DNA from: JBAJNN01 sp036881905
Lineage (GTDB): Bacteria; Pseudomonadota; Alphaproteobacteria; Rhizobiales; Im1
DNA length: 48,173 nt
Reading direction: 5' to 3'
NCBI GenBank assembly: GCA_036881905.1
Contig: JBAJNN010000014.1
Coordinates: 1 to 48,173, forward strand
Below the pieces are notes generated by a model. That model was not told the origin of the DNA, made no database searches, and saw nothing but the letters and a program-made list of their open reading frames with translations. Of this stretch, positions 36,185 to 45,430 are shown in pieces (positions within the stretch are counted from its first letter, which is position 1; each line of letters begins with the position of its first letter). The position numbers were made by a program, and so were the translations under genes.

Positions 36185-37101
36185 CTGTAGCGGATTTTCG
36201 GATTGATCAGCCCGTAAAGAACATCAACCGCAAGGTTGATCAACAAAAATTCGACTGAGAAAATCAGAATTTCTGCCTGAACCACGGCATAATCGCGGAA
36301 AGCTATGGCATTGAGCAAAAGCTGCCCCATGCCCGGCCAGCGAAACACCCGTTCGATCACGATCGAGCCGCCCAGAAGAAAGCCGAACTGCAAACCGACC
36401 ATGGTCACGACCGGAATCAGGGCATTGCGCAAAGCGTGCTTCCAAATCACGATTTTTTCCTTCAATCCCTTGGCGCGGGCGGTGCGGATGTAATCCTCAA
36501 AGCAAACCCCGATCACGGCGGATCGGGTAAAGCGCGCCATAATGGCGGCCACGCCGGCGCCGAGCGTGATGGAGGGCAAGATCAGATCGCAGGGCTTGTC
36601 GAAGCCGCTGGTGCCGAACCAGCCGAGCTTAACCGAAAACACTGACATCAGCAGAAGCCCGAGCCAGAAGGGCGGCATGGAAATGCCGGAAACGGCGGCG
36701 AACATGCCGATATGATCGCCGATGCCGCCGCGCCGCGTCGCCGAGATCACCCCGATGCTCAAGCCGAACAGAACCGACCAGCCGAGGCTTGAGAGCGCCA
36801 GCCACGTGGTCGGCATGAAGGTCCGTGCGATCATGGTGGCGACCGGTTCGCCGGTCCGCAGCGACGTTCCCAGATTCCCATTGGCGATATGACCGATAAA
36901 ATCGAAATATTGCCGATAAAGCGGTTGATCGAGATTGAGTGCGCGCCGGACGGTTTCGACTTCCTCAAGAGTGGCGTTGTCGCCGGCCAGAAGCCGGGCC
37001 GGATCGCCGGGCAACAAATGCACGAACAGGAACACGAAAATCGAAATCAAAAACAGAACCGGAACGAGAGCGAAAAGCCGCCGCAAGATGTATTGCACCA
37101 T
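36181..37101 (-). CDS. gsiC: Peptide/glutathione ABC transporter permease (GsiC/DppB-like)
   Basis: A 306-residue OppB/DppB-family permease. It has an N-terminal transmembrane helix (LFALVPVLFLISIFVFLFVHL), then LLPGDPARLL and RRALNLDQPLYRQYFDF in the periplasmic loop, then five helices. The EAA loop is TARAKGLKEKIVIWKHALRN near residue 215. FRWPGMGQLLLNAI and DVLYGLINPKIRYS are typical of the C-terminus. Its TAG stop is formed by bases of the adjoining palindromic repeat. It pairs with GsiD to make the membrane channel. Confidence 0.9.
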   Translation of the reverse strand: MVQYILRRLFALVPVLFLISIFVFLFVHLLPGDPARLLAGDNATLEEVETVRRALNLDQPLYRQYFDFIGHIANGNLGTSLRTGEPVATMIARTFMPTTWLALSSLGWSVLFGLSIGVISATRRGGIGDHIGMFAAVSGISMPPFWLGLLLMSVFSVKLGWFGTSGFDKPCDLILPSITLGAGVAAIMARFTRSAVIGVCFEDYIRTARAKGLKEKIVIWKHALRNALIPVVTMVGLQFGFLLGGSIVIERVFRWPGMGQLLLNAIAFRDYAVVQAEILIFSVEFLLINLAVDVLYGLINPKIRYS

Positions 37102-37169
37102 TCGCGCATTCCCAAGTCAGTCGCCTGCTGTATGGGGCAGGCGGATACCGGACCTCATACCTTGGAGGC

Positions 37170-38711
37170 TCATTCGGCGAAGGCCGCATGGGCGTATTGG
37201 AAGGTTCCGTCGGGCATCGGGAAAACCCCGCTCAAACCTTTCCGGCGACCGGCCAGGGCGTTGTCGATGGCAAGCCAGACCACCGGCCGATCCTCCCATA
37301 TCTGAGTCTGGGCAATGGTGTAAGCTTTGGCGCGTTCGGCCGGATCGGCGGTTTCAAGACCTCTGGCAATAGCCCGATCGACAATGGCGTTCGAATAGAA
37401 TGACAGATTATACATATTCGGGATAAAGCCCTCGGTCGAATAACAGGGACGCAAATGCCAGTCGGCGTCGCCGGTTGATGGCGACCAGCCGGCGATGGTC
37501 AGATCATATCCGACATTCTTCGGGGTCACATTCGGGCCGAATAATTTTTCGGCGTGTGTCGCCCCCTCAAGCGGCACAAGCTTGACGCGAACATCAATCT
37601 GCACCAGCTGCTGCTTGATAAACTGCATCATGCGCACCGAGGTCGAATCGTTGCGTCCCCACAGAACGACGTCGAGGCCGCCGGCATAGCCGGCTTGCTT
37701 CATCAATTCACGGGCTGTGGCGACATCGGTTTTCAGAGCCGGCTGGGCGACATGAAACCTTGTGTCGGGCGCGATCGGCGCATCCGGCACGATGGCATGG
37801 CCGCTATAAACAACCTGGACAAAGGCCCGCCGGTCGATGGCCAGGTTGAAGGCTTCACGAACCCGCGCATCCTGGAAGGGTTTCTTCATCATGTTCATGG
37901 GCATGGTCCAGACCGCGATTCCTGGTTTTTCAAGAACGTCATAATTCTGTGAACCGGCGACACGTTTCATCAGTTCAGCCGGCAGAAACCATATGAACTG
38001 CACCTCGTCGGACAGCAACATCGCCACTCGCGTGCCGGTTTCCGGCACCGGATAGAACGTTACTCTATCGACTTGCGGCCATTGCCGGTCCCGGTAACGA
38101 TCGTTTTTGACCACAACCAGCTTCTCGCCCGGAATCCATGTCCCGAATGTGAATGGGCCGGTGCCGACCGGATGTTTGGCAATGTCCTTGCCCCATTTTT
38201 TAATGGCCGCCGGGCTTTCCATCACCACCGAGGGATGGGCCAGGGTGGCGATCATGGCGCCGAACGGCTCTTTCAGCTTAATGACAACGGTGTCGTCATC
38301 GGGCGTTTCGACATGATCGACGACCTTGAACAGGCTGTATTTTTTCAAATTCAGGCTTGGATCGGCCAGACGGTCGATATTAAATTTCACCGCGGCGGCG
38401 TTGAAATCAGTCCCGTCCTGAAACTTCACCCCTTTCCGCAATTTCAGGGTAAAGGTTTTAGCGTCATCGCTTGCGCTCCAGGAGGTGGCCAGGGCGGGGA
38501 CGAATTTCATGTTCTCGTCAAATGCGATCAGGCGTTCATAAACGCCATTCATCACCGAGTAATCGACGTTGTAATTGGAATCCTGGGGGTTGAGCCCTTG
38601 AACGATTTGGTTCAAGGCGATGGACAGCTCGGCGGCCCGCGCCGCATCATGGGGGGTGAGCGATCCCGCCGCTAACCCCGCGCCAAAGGCGACGATTTTC
38701 AACATGTTCAT
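37170..38711 (-). CDS. gsiB: Periplasmic peptide/glutathione-binding protein (GsiB/DppA type)
   Basis: A 513-residue extracellular solute-binding protein, family 5. A signal peptide of about 26 residues ends near ARAAEL. The mature protein shows LNPQDSNYNVDYSVMNGVYERL, TFTLKLRKGVKFQDGTDFNA (the family signature region), HPVGTGPFTFGTW, REAFNLAIDRRAF and YDLTIAGWSPSTGDADWHLRP. The last motif, with Trp and Asp, resembles glutathione-binding GsiB. An AAGGAGGT ribosome site lies eight bases before the ATG, strong enough for an abundant binding protein. It stands between gsiA and gsiC as in E. coli gsiABCD. The true substrate is untested. Confidence 0.9.
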   Translation of the reverse strand: MNMLKIVAFGAGLAAGSLTPHDAARAAELSIALNQIVQGLNPQDSNYNVDYSVMNGVYERLIAFDENMKFVPALATSWSASDDAKTFTLKLRKGVKFQDGTDFNAAAVKFNIDRLADPSLNLKKYSLFKVVDHVETPDDDTVVIKLKEPFGAMIATLAHPSVVMESPAAIKKWGKDIAKHPVGTGPFTFGTWIPGEKLVVVKNDRYRDRQWPQVDRVTFYPVPETGTRVAMLLSDEVQFIWFLPAELMKRVAGSQNYDVLEKPGIAVWTMPMNMMKKPFQDARVREAFNLAIDRRAFVQVVYSGHAIVPDAPIAPDTRFHVAQPALKTDVATARELMKQAGYAGGLDVVLWGRNDSTSVRMMQFIKQQLVQIDVRVKLVPLEGATHAEKLFGPNVTPKNVGYDLTIAGWSPSTGDADWHLRPCYSTEGFIPNMYNLSFYSNAIVDRAIARGLETADPAERAKAYTIAQTQIWEDRPVVWLAIDNALAGRRKGLSGVFPMPDGTFQYAHAAFAE

Positions 38712-38775
38712 GGTTTCGTACCTCCTTTTAGATTTTCAGCCGTTCATTTCGGCCTTCCGAGCCCGGGGTGAAGTT

Positions 38776-40608
38776 TCATTGCAGCGCGACACGATGCCCG
38801 GGCGAAATTTCCCGCAAAGTCAAACGCTTCGGCGGGTCATTGACACAGCGCACCGGGCTTGGAATCTCACCGGTCATCAGCGGCCGGTTTTCAATCCGGA
38901 TGTCGGTATCGAGAACCGGCGCGGCATTCATCAGCCGTCTTGTATAGGAATGGACAGGATTTTCAAACACAGTGCGCCGCGATCCGATTTCGACGATCTG
39001 GCCTAAGTATAGAACGGCGACGCGGTGAGAGACCCGTTCGACGACGGCCATGTCGTGGGAAATGAACAGCCAGGCCAGGGCGAATTTTTCCTGCAGATCC
39101 ATCATCAGATCGACAATCCGCGCCTGAACCGACACATCGAGAGCGGAAACCACCTCGTCGGCAATGATCAGTTTCGGGTTGGTACCGAGGGCGCGGGCAA
39201 TGGCGATGCGTTGGCGTTGACCGCCGGAAAAGGCATGAGGATAGCGTTTGGCGTGTTCGGGCCGAAGCCCGACCTGTTCGAGAAGCCACACGGCCTTGTC
39301 CATGGCGGTTTTCGGGCTTTCGAGCCGGTGGATCAACATCGGTTCGCAAATGGAATAGCCGACGGTCAAACGCGGATTGAGCGATGCGTAAGGGTCTTGA
39401 AAGATAAACTGGATATGACGGCGTAGGCTTCGCAAATCCGGTTTGGAGATGGCCCGCATGTCCTGCCCGTCGAACATCAGACGCGATGATCGTGACTTGA
39501 CCAGTTGCAAGATGGCCCGGCCGGCGGTCGATTTGCCGCAGCCCGATTCCCCCACCAGCCCCAGCGTTTCGCCGGCCCAGATATCGAGATCGACACCCTC
39601 AACGGCGTGAACGCGTTTGGTAACCTTGCCGAAAAATCCCTGTCCGACGTCGAAACGCGCCGTCAGCTCGCGGACCGACAACACCGGCGGTTTGTCATAA
39701 TCGATCGGGACGGCCCGGGCGGCGCCGTCTTTTAGCGCCACGCGGCCCGCAACGGCGAAACGCGCCGGGCTGTCGCGTCCCTTACATGCTCCCAGACGGG
39801 GGGCCGCCTGCAGCAAGGCCCTGGTATAGGCGTGTTGCGGGTCGGAAAGAACCGATTTCACATCGCCCTCTTCAACCTTTTCGCCGCGATACATGACGAT
39901 CACGCGATCGGCGATTTCCGCAACCACGCCCATATCATGGGTGATCAGCAGCACCGACATGGCGTTCTCGGCCTGAAGATCATGGATCAGCCGCAAAATC
40001 TGCGCCTGAATCGTGACATCAAGCGCGGTGGTCGGTTCATCGGCAATCAGAAGCTGCGGACGGCAAGACAGGGCCATGGCGATCATCACCCTTTGGCGCA
40101 TCCCCCCCGAAAGATGGTGGGGATAGCTTCGATAAAGGCGCTTCGCGTCGGGGATACGGACCTTTTCAAGCAGTTCAAGGGCTGTTGTCCGGGCTTTCCC
40201 GCGCGGTGCGTCTTGATGGGTGACGATGGCCTCGATCAGTTGTTCGCCGATGGTGAAAACCGGATTGAGTGATGTCATCGGCTCCTGAAAGATCATGGCG
40301 ATTTCATCCCCGCGCAAGCGACGGGCGTGCTCGCCATCAAGCTGAAGAACATCTTCGACCCGGCCATTCCGGCGCAAAAGATTGACCGACCCCTTGGCGA
40401 TAACCCCGCCGCCGAATTCAATCAGGCGCATTATAGCCAGCGCCGTCACCGATTTTCCCGACCCCGATTCCCCGACAATGACGACGGTTTCCCCCTTATG
40501 GACGTCCACATCCAGGTTGCTTACGGCCGTGACCAGACTCCGCCCACGCCCAAATATCACCTTGAGGCCGCGCACGGACAATAATGGAAGACGATTTTTC
40601 GCGGCCAT
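38776..40608 (-). CDS. gsiA: Fused dual ATP-binding protein of peptide/glutathione importer
   Basis: A 610-residue protein with two complete ABC ATPase domains, as in GsiA. First domain: GESGSGKSVTAL (Walker A), HLSGGMRQRVMIAMAL (signature), LLIADEPTTALD (Walker B). Second domain: GESGCGKSTAGRA, FSGGQRQRIAIARAL and LIIADEVVSALD. The usual Glu-Pro after Walker B Asp is Glu-Val in the second domain, a common variant. Each half ends with the oligopeptide-transporter C-terminal region (HAYTRALLQAAP; HSYTRRLMNAAP). I start at the ATG at 40606-40608, six bases after GGAGGGG. It is the first gene of the leftward operon gsiA-gsiB-gsiC-gsiD. Confidence 0.93.
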   Translation of the reverse strand: MAAKNRLPLLSVRGLKVIFGRGRSLVTAVSNLDVDVHKGETVVIVGESGSGKSVTALAIMRLIEFGGGVIAKGSVNLLRRNGRVEDVLQLDGEHARRLRGDEIAMIFQEPMTSLNPVFTIGEQLIEAIVTHQDAPRGKARTTALELLEKVRIPDAKRLYRSYPHHLSGGMRQRVMIAMALSCRPQLLIADEPTTALDVTIQAQILRLIHDLQAENAMSVLLITHDMGVVAEIADRVIVMYRGEKVEEGDVKSVLSDPQHAYTRALLQAAPRLGACKGRDSPARFAVAGRVALKDGAARAVPIDYDKPPVLSVRELTARFDVGQGFFGKVTKRVHAVEGVDLDIWAGETLGLVGESGCGKSTAGRAILQLVKSRSSRLMFDGQDMRAISKPDLRSLRRHIQFIFQDPYASLNPRLTVGYSICEPMLIHRLESPKTAMDKAVWLLEQVGLRPEHAKRYPHAFSGGQRQRIAIARALGTNPKLIIADEVVSALDVSVQARIVDLMMDLQEKFALAWLFISHDMAVVERVSHRVAVLYLGQIVEIGSRRTVFENPVHSYTRRLMNAAPVLDTDIRIENRPLMTGEIPSPVRCVNDPPKRLTLREISPGHRVALQ

Positions 40609-40952
40609 GAGATTCCCCTCCAAGGCAAGGCGATAACGAACCAGATTACACTTTTTCTCTTGAAAGTTAACGATCCGACATAAAATCAGTCAAGTCTTTT
40701 TTTGACAAGCTTGTAATAATTTTGTATGACTTGGTGAAGATGGGAAGCGGTTCGGTCCCCGCTTTTCCGTCTGCGATTTCAAGTCATCCCTGAGTTTTTT
40801 CCCATGCGAGGGAAAGAAGCGAGCGAAAAATAGGCCGTTGTCGTATGGGATGGGCGTATCGACACAATGCGGGCCTTGCCATAACATAATGGGGCAACAA
40901 TAGTTGCGGCCGGTGCATTTTGCTCATCACCCAATTCTAGCGGAGCATTCAC
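40609..40952. promoter_or_regulatory. Divergent gsiA/iaaA control region
   Basis: A 344-bp gap without a credible gene. On the plus strand TTGACA (40702-40707) and TATGAC (40725-40730) are 17 bases apart, a good sigma-70 promoter reading toward iaaA but about 220 bp from it. The -35 overlaps the perfect palindrome ACAAGCTTGT (40706-40715), a possible operator. A GGAG ribosome site seven bases before the iaaA ATG is clear. I cannot place a leftward gsiA promoter with confidence. Confidence 0.45.
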
Positions 40953-41888
40953 ATGACCAGACCCTTTTCACTGGCGCTGCATGGTGGCGCGGGAACCATT
41001 TTGCGCTCTAAAATGACGGCGGAACAGGAACGCGCCTGTCATGGGGGGCTGCGCGAGGCCTTGCAGCGCGGCTATGACATTCTGATCGAGGGCGGAAGCG
41101 CGGTGGATGCGGTGGTGGCCAGCGTGTGCGCGCTTGAGGACGACCCACTGTTCAATGCCGGGCGCGGGGCGGTGTTCACCTGCGAAGGCAAGCAGGAAAT
41201 GGATGCCGCGGTCATGGATGGCCGCGACCGCAATGTCGGGGCGGTTGCCGGAGTCTTCGGGCCGCGCAATCCGGTGTGCGTGGCCAAGGCGGTGATGAGC
41301 GGCTACGATCATGTTTTCTTTAGCGGCGAGGCTGCCCTTGAGATTGCCCGTAAAGCCGGCCTGCCCTTCGAGGGGCCGGAATACTTCCACACACAGGCGC
41401 GTTGGCAAGCCCTCCAGGAGACGCTTAAGATGCGGGCCGAGGGACGGGAAAACGACGATCCCGCAAGGCGTCACGGCACGGTCGGGGCGGTCGCGCGCGA
41501 TATGGCGGGCAATCTGGCCGCGGCAACCTCGACCGGCGGGATGACGGCGAAAATGCCGGGGCGCATCGGCGACAGCCCGGTGATCGGGGCAGGCACCTTT
41601 GCCGATAACGCGACCTGCGCCATTTCCGCAACCGGGTATGGCGAGGCGTTCATTCGCTGTTGCGCCGCCCATGAGATTGCCGCCCGCATGCGTCACGCGG
41701 GCCAGGACCTTAAAGCCGCGGCGAGCCGGGTGGTGTTGGAGGACCTGGCCCGAAATGACGGTTCGGGCGGGATTGTCGGCGTGGACCGGGAGGGCCATAT
41801 CGCCATGGCGATGAACAGTGAGGGCATGTATCGCGGCTGCGTCACCGAAAGCGGGGTCTTCCGCTCCTTTATCTATCGCGACGCGTAA
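40953..41888 (+). CDS. iaaA: Isoaspartyl peptidase / L-asparaginase (Ntn hydrolase)
   Basis: A 311-residue plant-type asparaginase that cleaves isoaspartyl dipeptides and asparagine. The proenzyme autocleaves before a catalytic Thr; here it is in RRHGTVGAVA, near residue 178. Other marks: ALHGGAGTI at the N-terminus, EGGSAVDAVVASVCALEDDPLFNAGRGAVF, EMDAAVMDG, TSTGGMTAKMPGRIGDSPVIGAGTF (substrate-binding loop) and ATGYGEAFIR. In E. coli iaaA directly precedes gsiABCD; here the two are divergent but still adjacent, supporting a shared peptide-recycling role. Its stop overlaps the convergent LysR gene by 16 bp. Confidence 0.94.
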   Translation: MTRPFSLALHGGAGTILRSKMTAEQERACHGGLREALQRGYDILIEGGSAVDAVVASVCALEDDPLFNAGRGAVFTCEGKQEMDAAVMDGRDRNVGAVAGVFGPRNPVCVAKAVMSGYDHVFFSGEAALEIARKAGLPFEGPEYFHTQARWQALQETLKMRAEGRENDDPARRHGTVGAVARDMAGNLAAATSTGGMTAKMPGRIGDSPVIGAGTFADNATCAISATGYGEAFIRCCAAHEIAARMRHAGQDLKAAASRVVLEDLARNDGSGGIVGVDREGHIAMAMNSEGMYRGCVTESGVFRSFIYRDA

Positions 41889-42874
41889 GTCCGCTCCGGC
41901 AACCGCGCCGAGTGAGGACAAGGCAGGGTCTGTTGGGCGATCAGGCGGTTCCAGAATTTTCGCGCGAAGGGCCGTTTGATCCCGACTTTGCGGTAGATCC
42001 GAATCTCCAACTCGTTCGACCAGCCGGGGTTCATGATTTCGATGAGCTCGCGGTGGGCAATTTCCAGCCCGACGCAGCTTTGCGGCACCAGGGCCAACGC
42101 GCCGAACCGAATAGCCATGCGTTTGACGAATTCCGATGTTGGACTTTCACTCAAGCGCCTGAATTTTTGCCTTGCCGCCGGTTTTCCGGCAAAAATCAGG
42201 GATTTGATTTCGGCAAAGTACCCACCTCTGGAATAGCCGATATAGGGGGTATCGCCATCCCGATCGGGATCGACCATCGCCTTTCCTTGCCTATCGCATG
42301 GCGCGACCAGAACCATTTTTTCCCGCGCAAGGCAAAAAGAGCAAACCCGGTCGGTTGCAAACAGAGCCGGCGCATGGGGGCTGAAATATTGCACGACGAA
42401 GTCGGTACCCCCGTCGACCAGATGGCGGACCATGAGATGAGCCCTCTCGGTCATGATCCGGCTCGTGAATGGGCCGACTGTTCTCTGCATTCGTTCAAGC
42501 CACGAGGGGATGAAACCGATGCTCAGCGTGCTGGCCGCAGTAATGCGAATATCGGGACGCGCCATATGCTGCAATTGACGGAACCGATTGCGGTCATGAT
42601 AGAGGTTATTCAGCACAATATCGGCGGTTTCGCGAAATCGCCGTCCCTCCTCGGTCAGGGCGACCGGATGAGCCCGCCGGTCGATCAGGTCGGCGCCGAG
42701 CCAGAGTTCGAGAGCGCGAATGCGGCGGCTGAACGCCGGTTGGGTGACATTGCGTTCCTCGGAGGACCGCGAAAAGTTGCGCGTCCGCACCAGCGACACA
42801 AAATCCTCAAGCCATTTCAGTTCCAAAGGCTTGGCCCTTTTTGCTACGGTTACAATCGACCCATTTTCCCGCAT
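41873..42874 (-). CDS. LysR-type transcription regulator (HypT-like)
   Basis: A 333-residue LysR-family regulator. The N-terminal winged helix-turn-helix is at about residues 20-80: LKWLEDFVSLVRTRNFSRSS followed by ERNVTQPAFSRRIRALE, with the recognition helix TQPAFSRRI. The linker and C-terminal effector domain match the subgroup of E. coli YjiE/HypT (RAHPVALTEEGRRFRETA; ASTLSIGFIPSWL), a hypochlorite-responsive regulator. Three to four Cys are scattered in the effector half, but the ligand is unknown. It converges on iaaA with overlapping ends and might control iaaA or the gsi operon, although its own promoter faces csaA. Confidence 0.85.
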   Translation of the reverse strand: MRENGSIVTVAKRAKPLELKWLEDFVSLVRTRNFSRSSEERNVTQPAFSRRIRALELWLGADLIDRRAHPVALTEEGRRFRETADIVLNNLYHDRNRFRQLQHMARPDIRITAASTLSIGFIPSWLERMQRTVGPFTSRIMTERAHLMVRHLVDGGTDFVVQYFSPHAPALFATDRVCSFCLAREKMVLVAPCDRQGKAMVDPDRDGDTPYIGYSRGGYFAEIKSLIFAGKPAARQKFRRLSESPTSEFVKRMAIRFGALALVPQSCVGLEIAHRELIEIMNPGWSNELEIRIYRKVGIKRPFARKFWNRLIAQQTLPCPHSARLPERTYASR

Positions 42875-43024
42875 CTACTCTCTGTTACGTCAAAATGGCT
42901 TGAAAATGCAAGGGAGTTCCCGCACTGTTCCTGATGGTCCAGATGACAATCCGCTTTCGCGGAATGGAGGCTACCAATGGCTTTCCGCGTTTCAGCACCT
43001 GCCCTACCGAAAGGAGGTATTTTC

Positions 43025-43369
43025 GTGAATGAAGCCAGTTTCGACGATTTTCTGAGAATCGATATTCGCGTCGGCACGGTGATCGACGCATGCGCATTCC
43101 CCGAGGCGAGGCGCCCGGCCCTCAAACTCTGGGTCGATTTCGGGCCGGAGATCGGCACGAGGAAAACATCCGCCCAAATCGCCAAACACTACAGGCCCGA
43201 GACCTTAATCGGTCGTCAGATTGCCGGTGTGGTAAATTTCCTCAAAAAACAGGTCGGACCATTCATGTCGGAGTTTCTCTGCCTCGGCTTTCCCGATGGC
43301 GAGGACGATGGCGGGATCGTCCTCATTGGCCCCGATCAGGCTATTCCCAACGGAGGGCACCTCGCCTGA
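43025..43369 (+). CDS. csaA: CsaA-like tRNA-binding protein
   Basis: A 114-residue protein with the OB-fold tRNA-binding domain found in MetRS C-termini and CsaA, a dimeric secretion-linked chaperone. Signatures: FLRIDIRVGTVIDACAFPEA, PALKLWVDFGPEIG, TSAQIAKHY, LIGRQIAGVVNF, and the ending FLCLGFPDG. The start is a GTG at 43025-43027, eight bases after a perfect AAGGAGGT; the frame is open further upstream but those codons are not conserved. It is transcribed divergently from the LysR gene. It is the last intact gene before the eroded right-hand island. Confidence 0.92.
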   Translation: MNEASFDDFLRIDIRVGTVIDACAFPEARRPALKLWVDFGPEIGTRKTSAQIAKHYRPETLIGRQIAGVVNFLKKQVGPFMSEFLCLGFPDGEDDGGIVLIGPDQAIPNGGHLA

Positions 43370-43812
43370 GCGATTTCACCGATCGCGAGAACGGTCACGG
43401 CTGCCCCAAACCGTGTCGCGATTGGGCACATCGCCCGCAAGGAAAACCGGCGCTCGATGAGCGCGGTCTCCTTCGGAATGTCCCTTGCGGATCCGGTCTA
43501 TAATGAGCGCCAATAGCGAGAAATTTTTCACGCCGTGCCCGTCGAACCTCGTCGCCGCGCCATCTGGTACTGCACAATCGAGCACCACGATTTGAGCTGT
43601 TGCCCGGATAGTTCTTCGAGCGCCCAGCCATCTGCGAATAAGTATAAATTTTTCGTTTCGCGAGCCTGAGAAAACTTTTCCTTTGATGAAAATGGTCAAA
43701 TAAACCAATTGTACAGGGGTTTCATTCTTGAGAGAATTTCTCTTTTCAATATAATCGGTTTGAAGATAAAAATTAAAAGTTCCTGTTGCCGAAAGAAAGC
43801 TGAAATTGACCA
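43370..43812. other. Gene-poor stretch after csaA
   Basis: About 440 bp with no convincing gene. Composition falls toward AT from about 43660. A leftward frame covers most of it but has no ribosome site and no recognisable motif, and I do not call it. Confidence 0.4.
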
Positions 43813-43815
43813 TCA

Positions 43816-44648
43816 GTCATGGCCCCACGGAAGGTCGCCGGAGAGAAGCGTTCCCCGGATTTTCTTGTGAGGCTGAACGGACCTCTTGAGAAGGATCGTT
43901 TGCGTTATCTCTTTCGCTGTCAACCGCTCGGGCAATACCGGTATCTTGGTATTGAAACATACAATTGGGGTGGAAGGTGGGTACCCGTGGCATCGTCTGG
44001 ACCCCGTGCTCTTTCCATATTGTCCGCCAGCGTTGCGTGGTCGCTACACTGCCGTGCATACCAGGTGCGTATTTAACCCCGCCATGGGGGCATTTAACCT
44101 CGGCATTGGAAGACAGGGAAGCGGGTAAGGCAATGGTCTCATTGCTGCTTTCCCCAAGGAATAAATGGCATCTTTTGTCCGATGAAATATCCGTGATTGA
44201 ATTGGTCGAAAACGGTTTGGCCGCTATTGTGCACGCTTCTGGTCCATTCTGGCGAACGCGATGAGTGCATGGTTAAGAAGTTCATGTCGCGCGGCGATAT
44301 GCAGCTTACCATCAAGACCGGTTCCACCGGCCCCGTTGGGCATGTGTTGAACGGGTTCATATTCACGGACGAGCCAAGCCCAGAATGACAATGATTGATG
44401 ATTCCCCGATCGCATTGCGTTGCCTGTTCCGGCACAGCCGGGCGTTTGGATCGACGAGGGCAACGGCCGCGCCCACCCTGGCCAGCATCGTTCAAGCCAT
44501 GCACGGAACGCTTTTCAAGGCAACAGCCCTTGAAGCATTGTCGAACCTCAAACGCAAGGCCATGTACAGAGCTATGAGCAAGGATGGCTTTCCTCCGGTG
44601 TTCAAACTCGTAAATTCAAGCCAGCACCGCAGATGGTCTGCCGGCTAG
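43816..44648 (+). pseudogene. Decayed P-loop kinase-like (HprK-related) remnant
   Basis: Plus-strand fragments in shifting frames. The best clue is GRQGSG running out at a stop, with GKAMVSLLLSP continuing in the next frame at about 44108-44140. Joined, they make a P-loop in which the Ser/Thr after Lys is Ala. LSPRNKWHLLSDEISVIEL follows, like the LLSDE block of HprK-related kinases that accompany exopolysaccharide or peptide clusters. Upstream, MAPRKVAGEKRSPDFLVRL (43819) may be the start. Downstream pieces (44290-44390, and 44385-44648 with LKRKAMYRAMSKDGFPPVF, faintly AlpA-like) are unassigned. At least two frameshifts; not functional. Confidence 0.35.
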
Positions 44649-44689
44649 GGAGCGGTATTGTACTCTCGCCCGGAAAGGCCTGCTTTCGC

Positions 44690-45430
44690 AAGACCCCCGC
44701 TAACGATGAGAGGCACGGATTTCTTCATCGCTACCACGGTTTCGTTCGCAATGACCCTTTCAATGACTCCAGCACCCCCCTAAGCGATGGTACAGAGACC
44801 GTGAACACATGGCGAATATGGCAAGGTCGCTTCCCTGCGCTCCAATACAACCGATCTGGAAGTGCATTCGGGCCGGCGCGTCGGTCGCCGATCCCGTTAT
44901 TCAGACGGTTGGCGGACGCAAATTTGTCGGCAGACTAACCGACCGCAAGTGGCGACAAGAGTTTTCCTGTCTTGAGTTGCATTACAACGGTACTTTCCGC
45001 GACATTTCAGGCAGTCGGATCCATCAATGATGGAGATTTCAGTCCCTGGCTGAGGAAAGCGTGCCCTCTGGCGGTGCGCGCCATCCTACGGAGGCAAGAC
45101 TGATTTTCCGTTCGGTGGATGGCATTCCAGACGAAGCATGGCTCTACGACGCGCTCGCGCGTCAACTTATCCGTGATGAGAGTCCACTTTTTCGAGTCTT
45201 GTGGGGAATGTCCCGCACCTTCGGTCCAATGGGAATTCGTGAACCGGGTTGAACGGCTGATCTGGCAGTATCGCGAAGCCCGTTCGCTGCGCCCGGCGCG
45301 GATCGATGCCGGCCACGTGATCAAAAATATCAAGGTCTATCTGCGTTCACTGGGCTTTTATCTTCCACGCGACGATCGCCACGGCATATCCTGGGGTTTC
45401 GGTTACGATGCGGCACCTGTTGCGACATTC
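44690..45430 (+). pseudogene. SagB-type nitroreductase remnant
   Basis: SagB-type proteins are FMN-dependent dehydrogenases that oxidise azolines in thiazole/oxazole peptides, or act in uncharacterised clusters. Pieces in order: HRYHGFVRNDPF (44730 region), RKFVGRLTDRKWRQEF (about 44910-44960, another frame), PSGGARHPTEARLIFRSVDG (45062-45121, the conserved PSGGARHP block), ESPLFRVL, then in a third frame YREARSLRPARIDAGHV (45273-45322) with IKNIKVYLRSLGFY. The DAGHV and PSGG blocks are the flavin-site landmarks. At least three frameshifts make it a pseudogene. No YcaO cyclase or precursor peptide is visible nearby. Confidence 0.5.

Noticed and set aside
40690..40887. A 65-codon leftward frame in the gsiA/iaaA gap
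   Set aside because: It has no ribosome site, no motif, and it overlaps the promoter elements.
40968..41921. A 317-codon leftward frame opposite iaaA
   Set aside because: It is antisense to an asparaginase with an intact catalytic Thr region.
41912..42934. A 340-codon rightward frame opposite the LysR gene
   Set aside because: It is antisense to a clear helix-turn-helix regulator and has no family features.
43376..43813. A 145-codon leftward frame after csaA
   Set aside because: It has no ribosome site, changes composition midway, and no part resembles a known domain.
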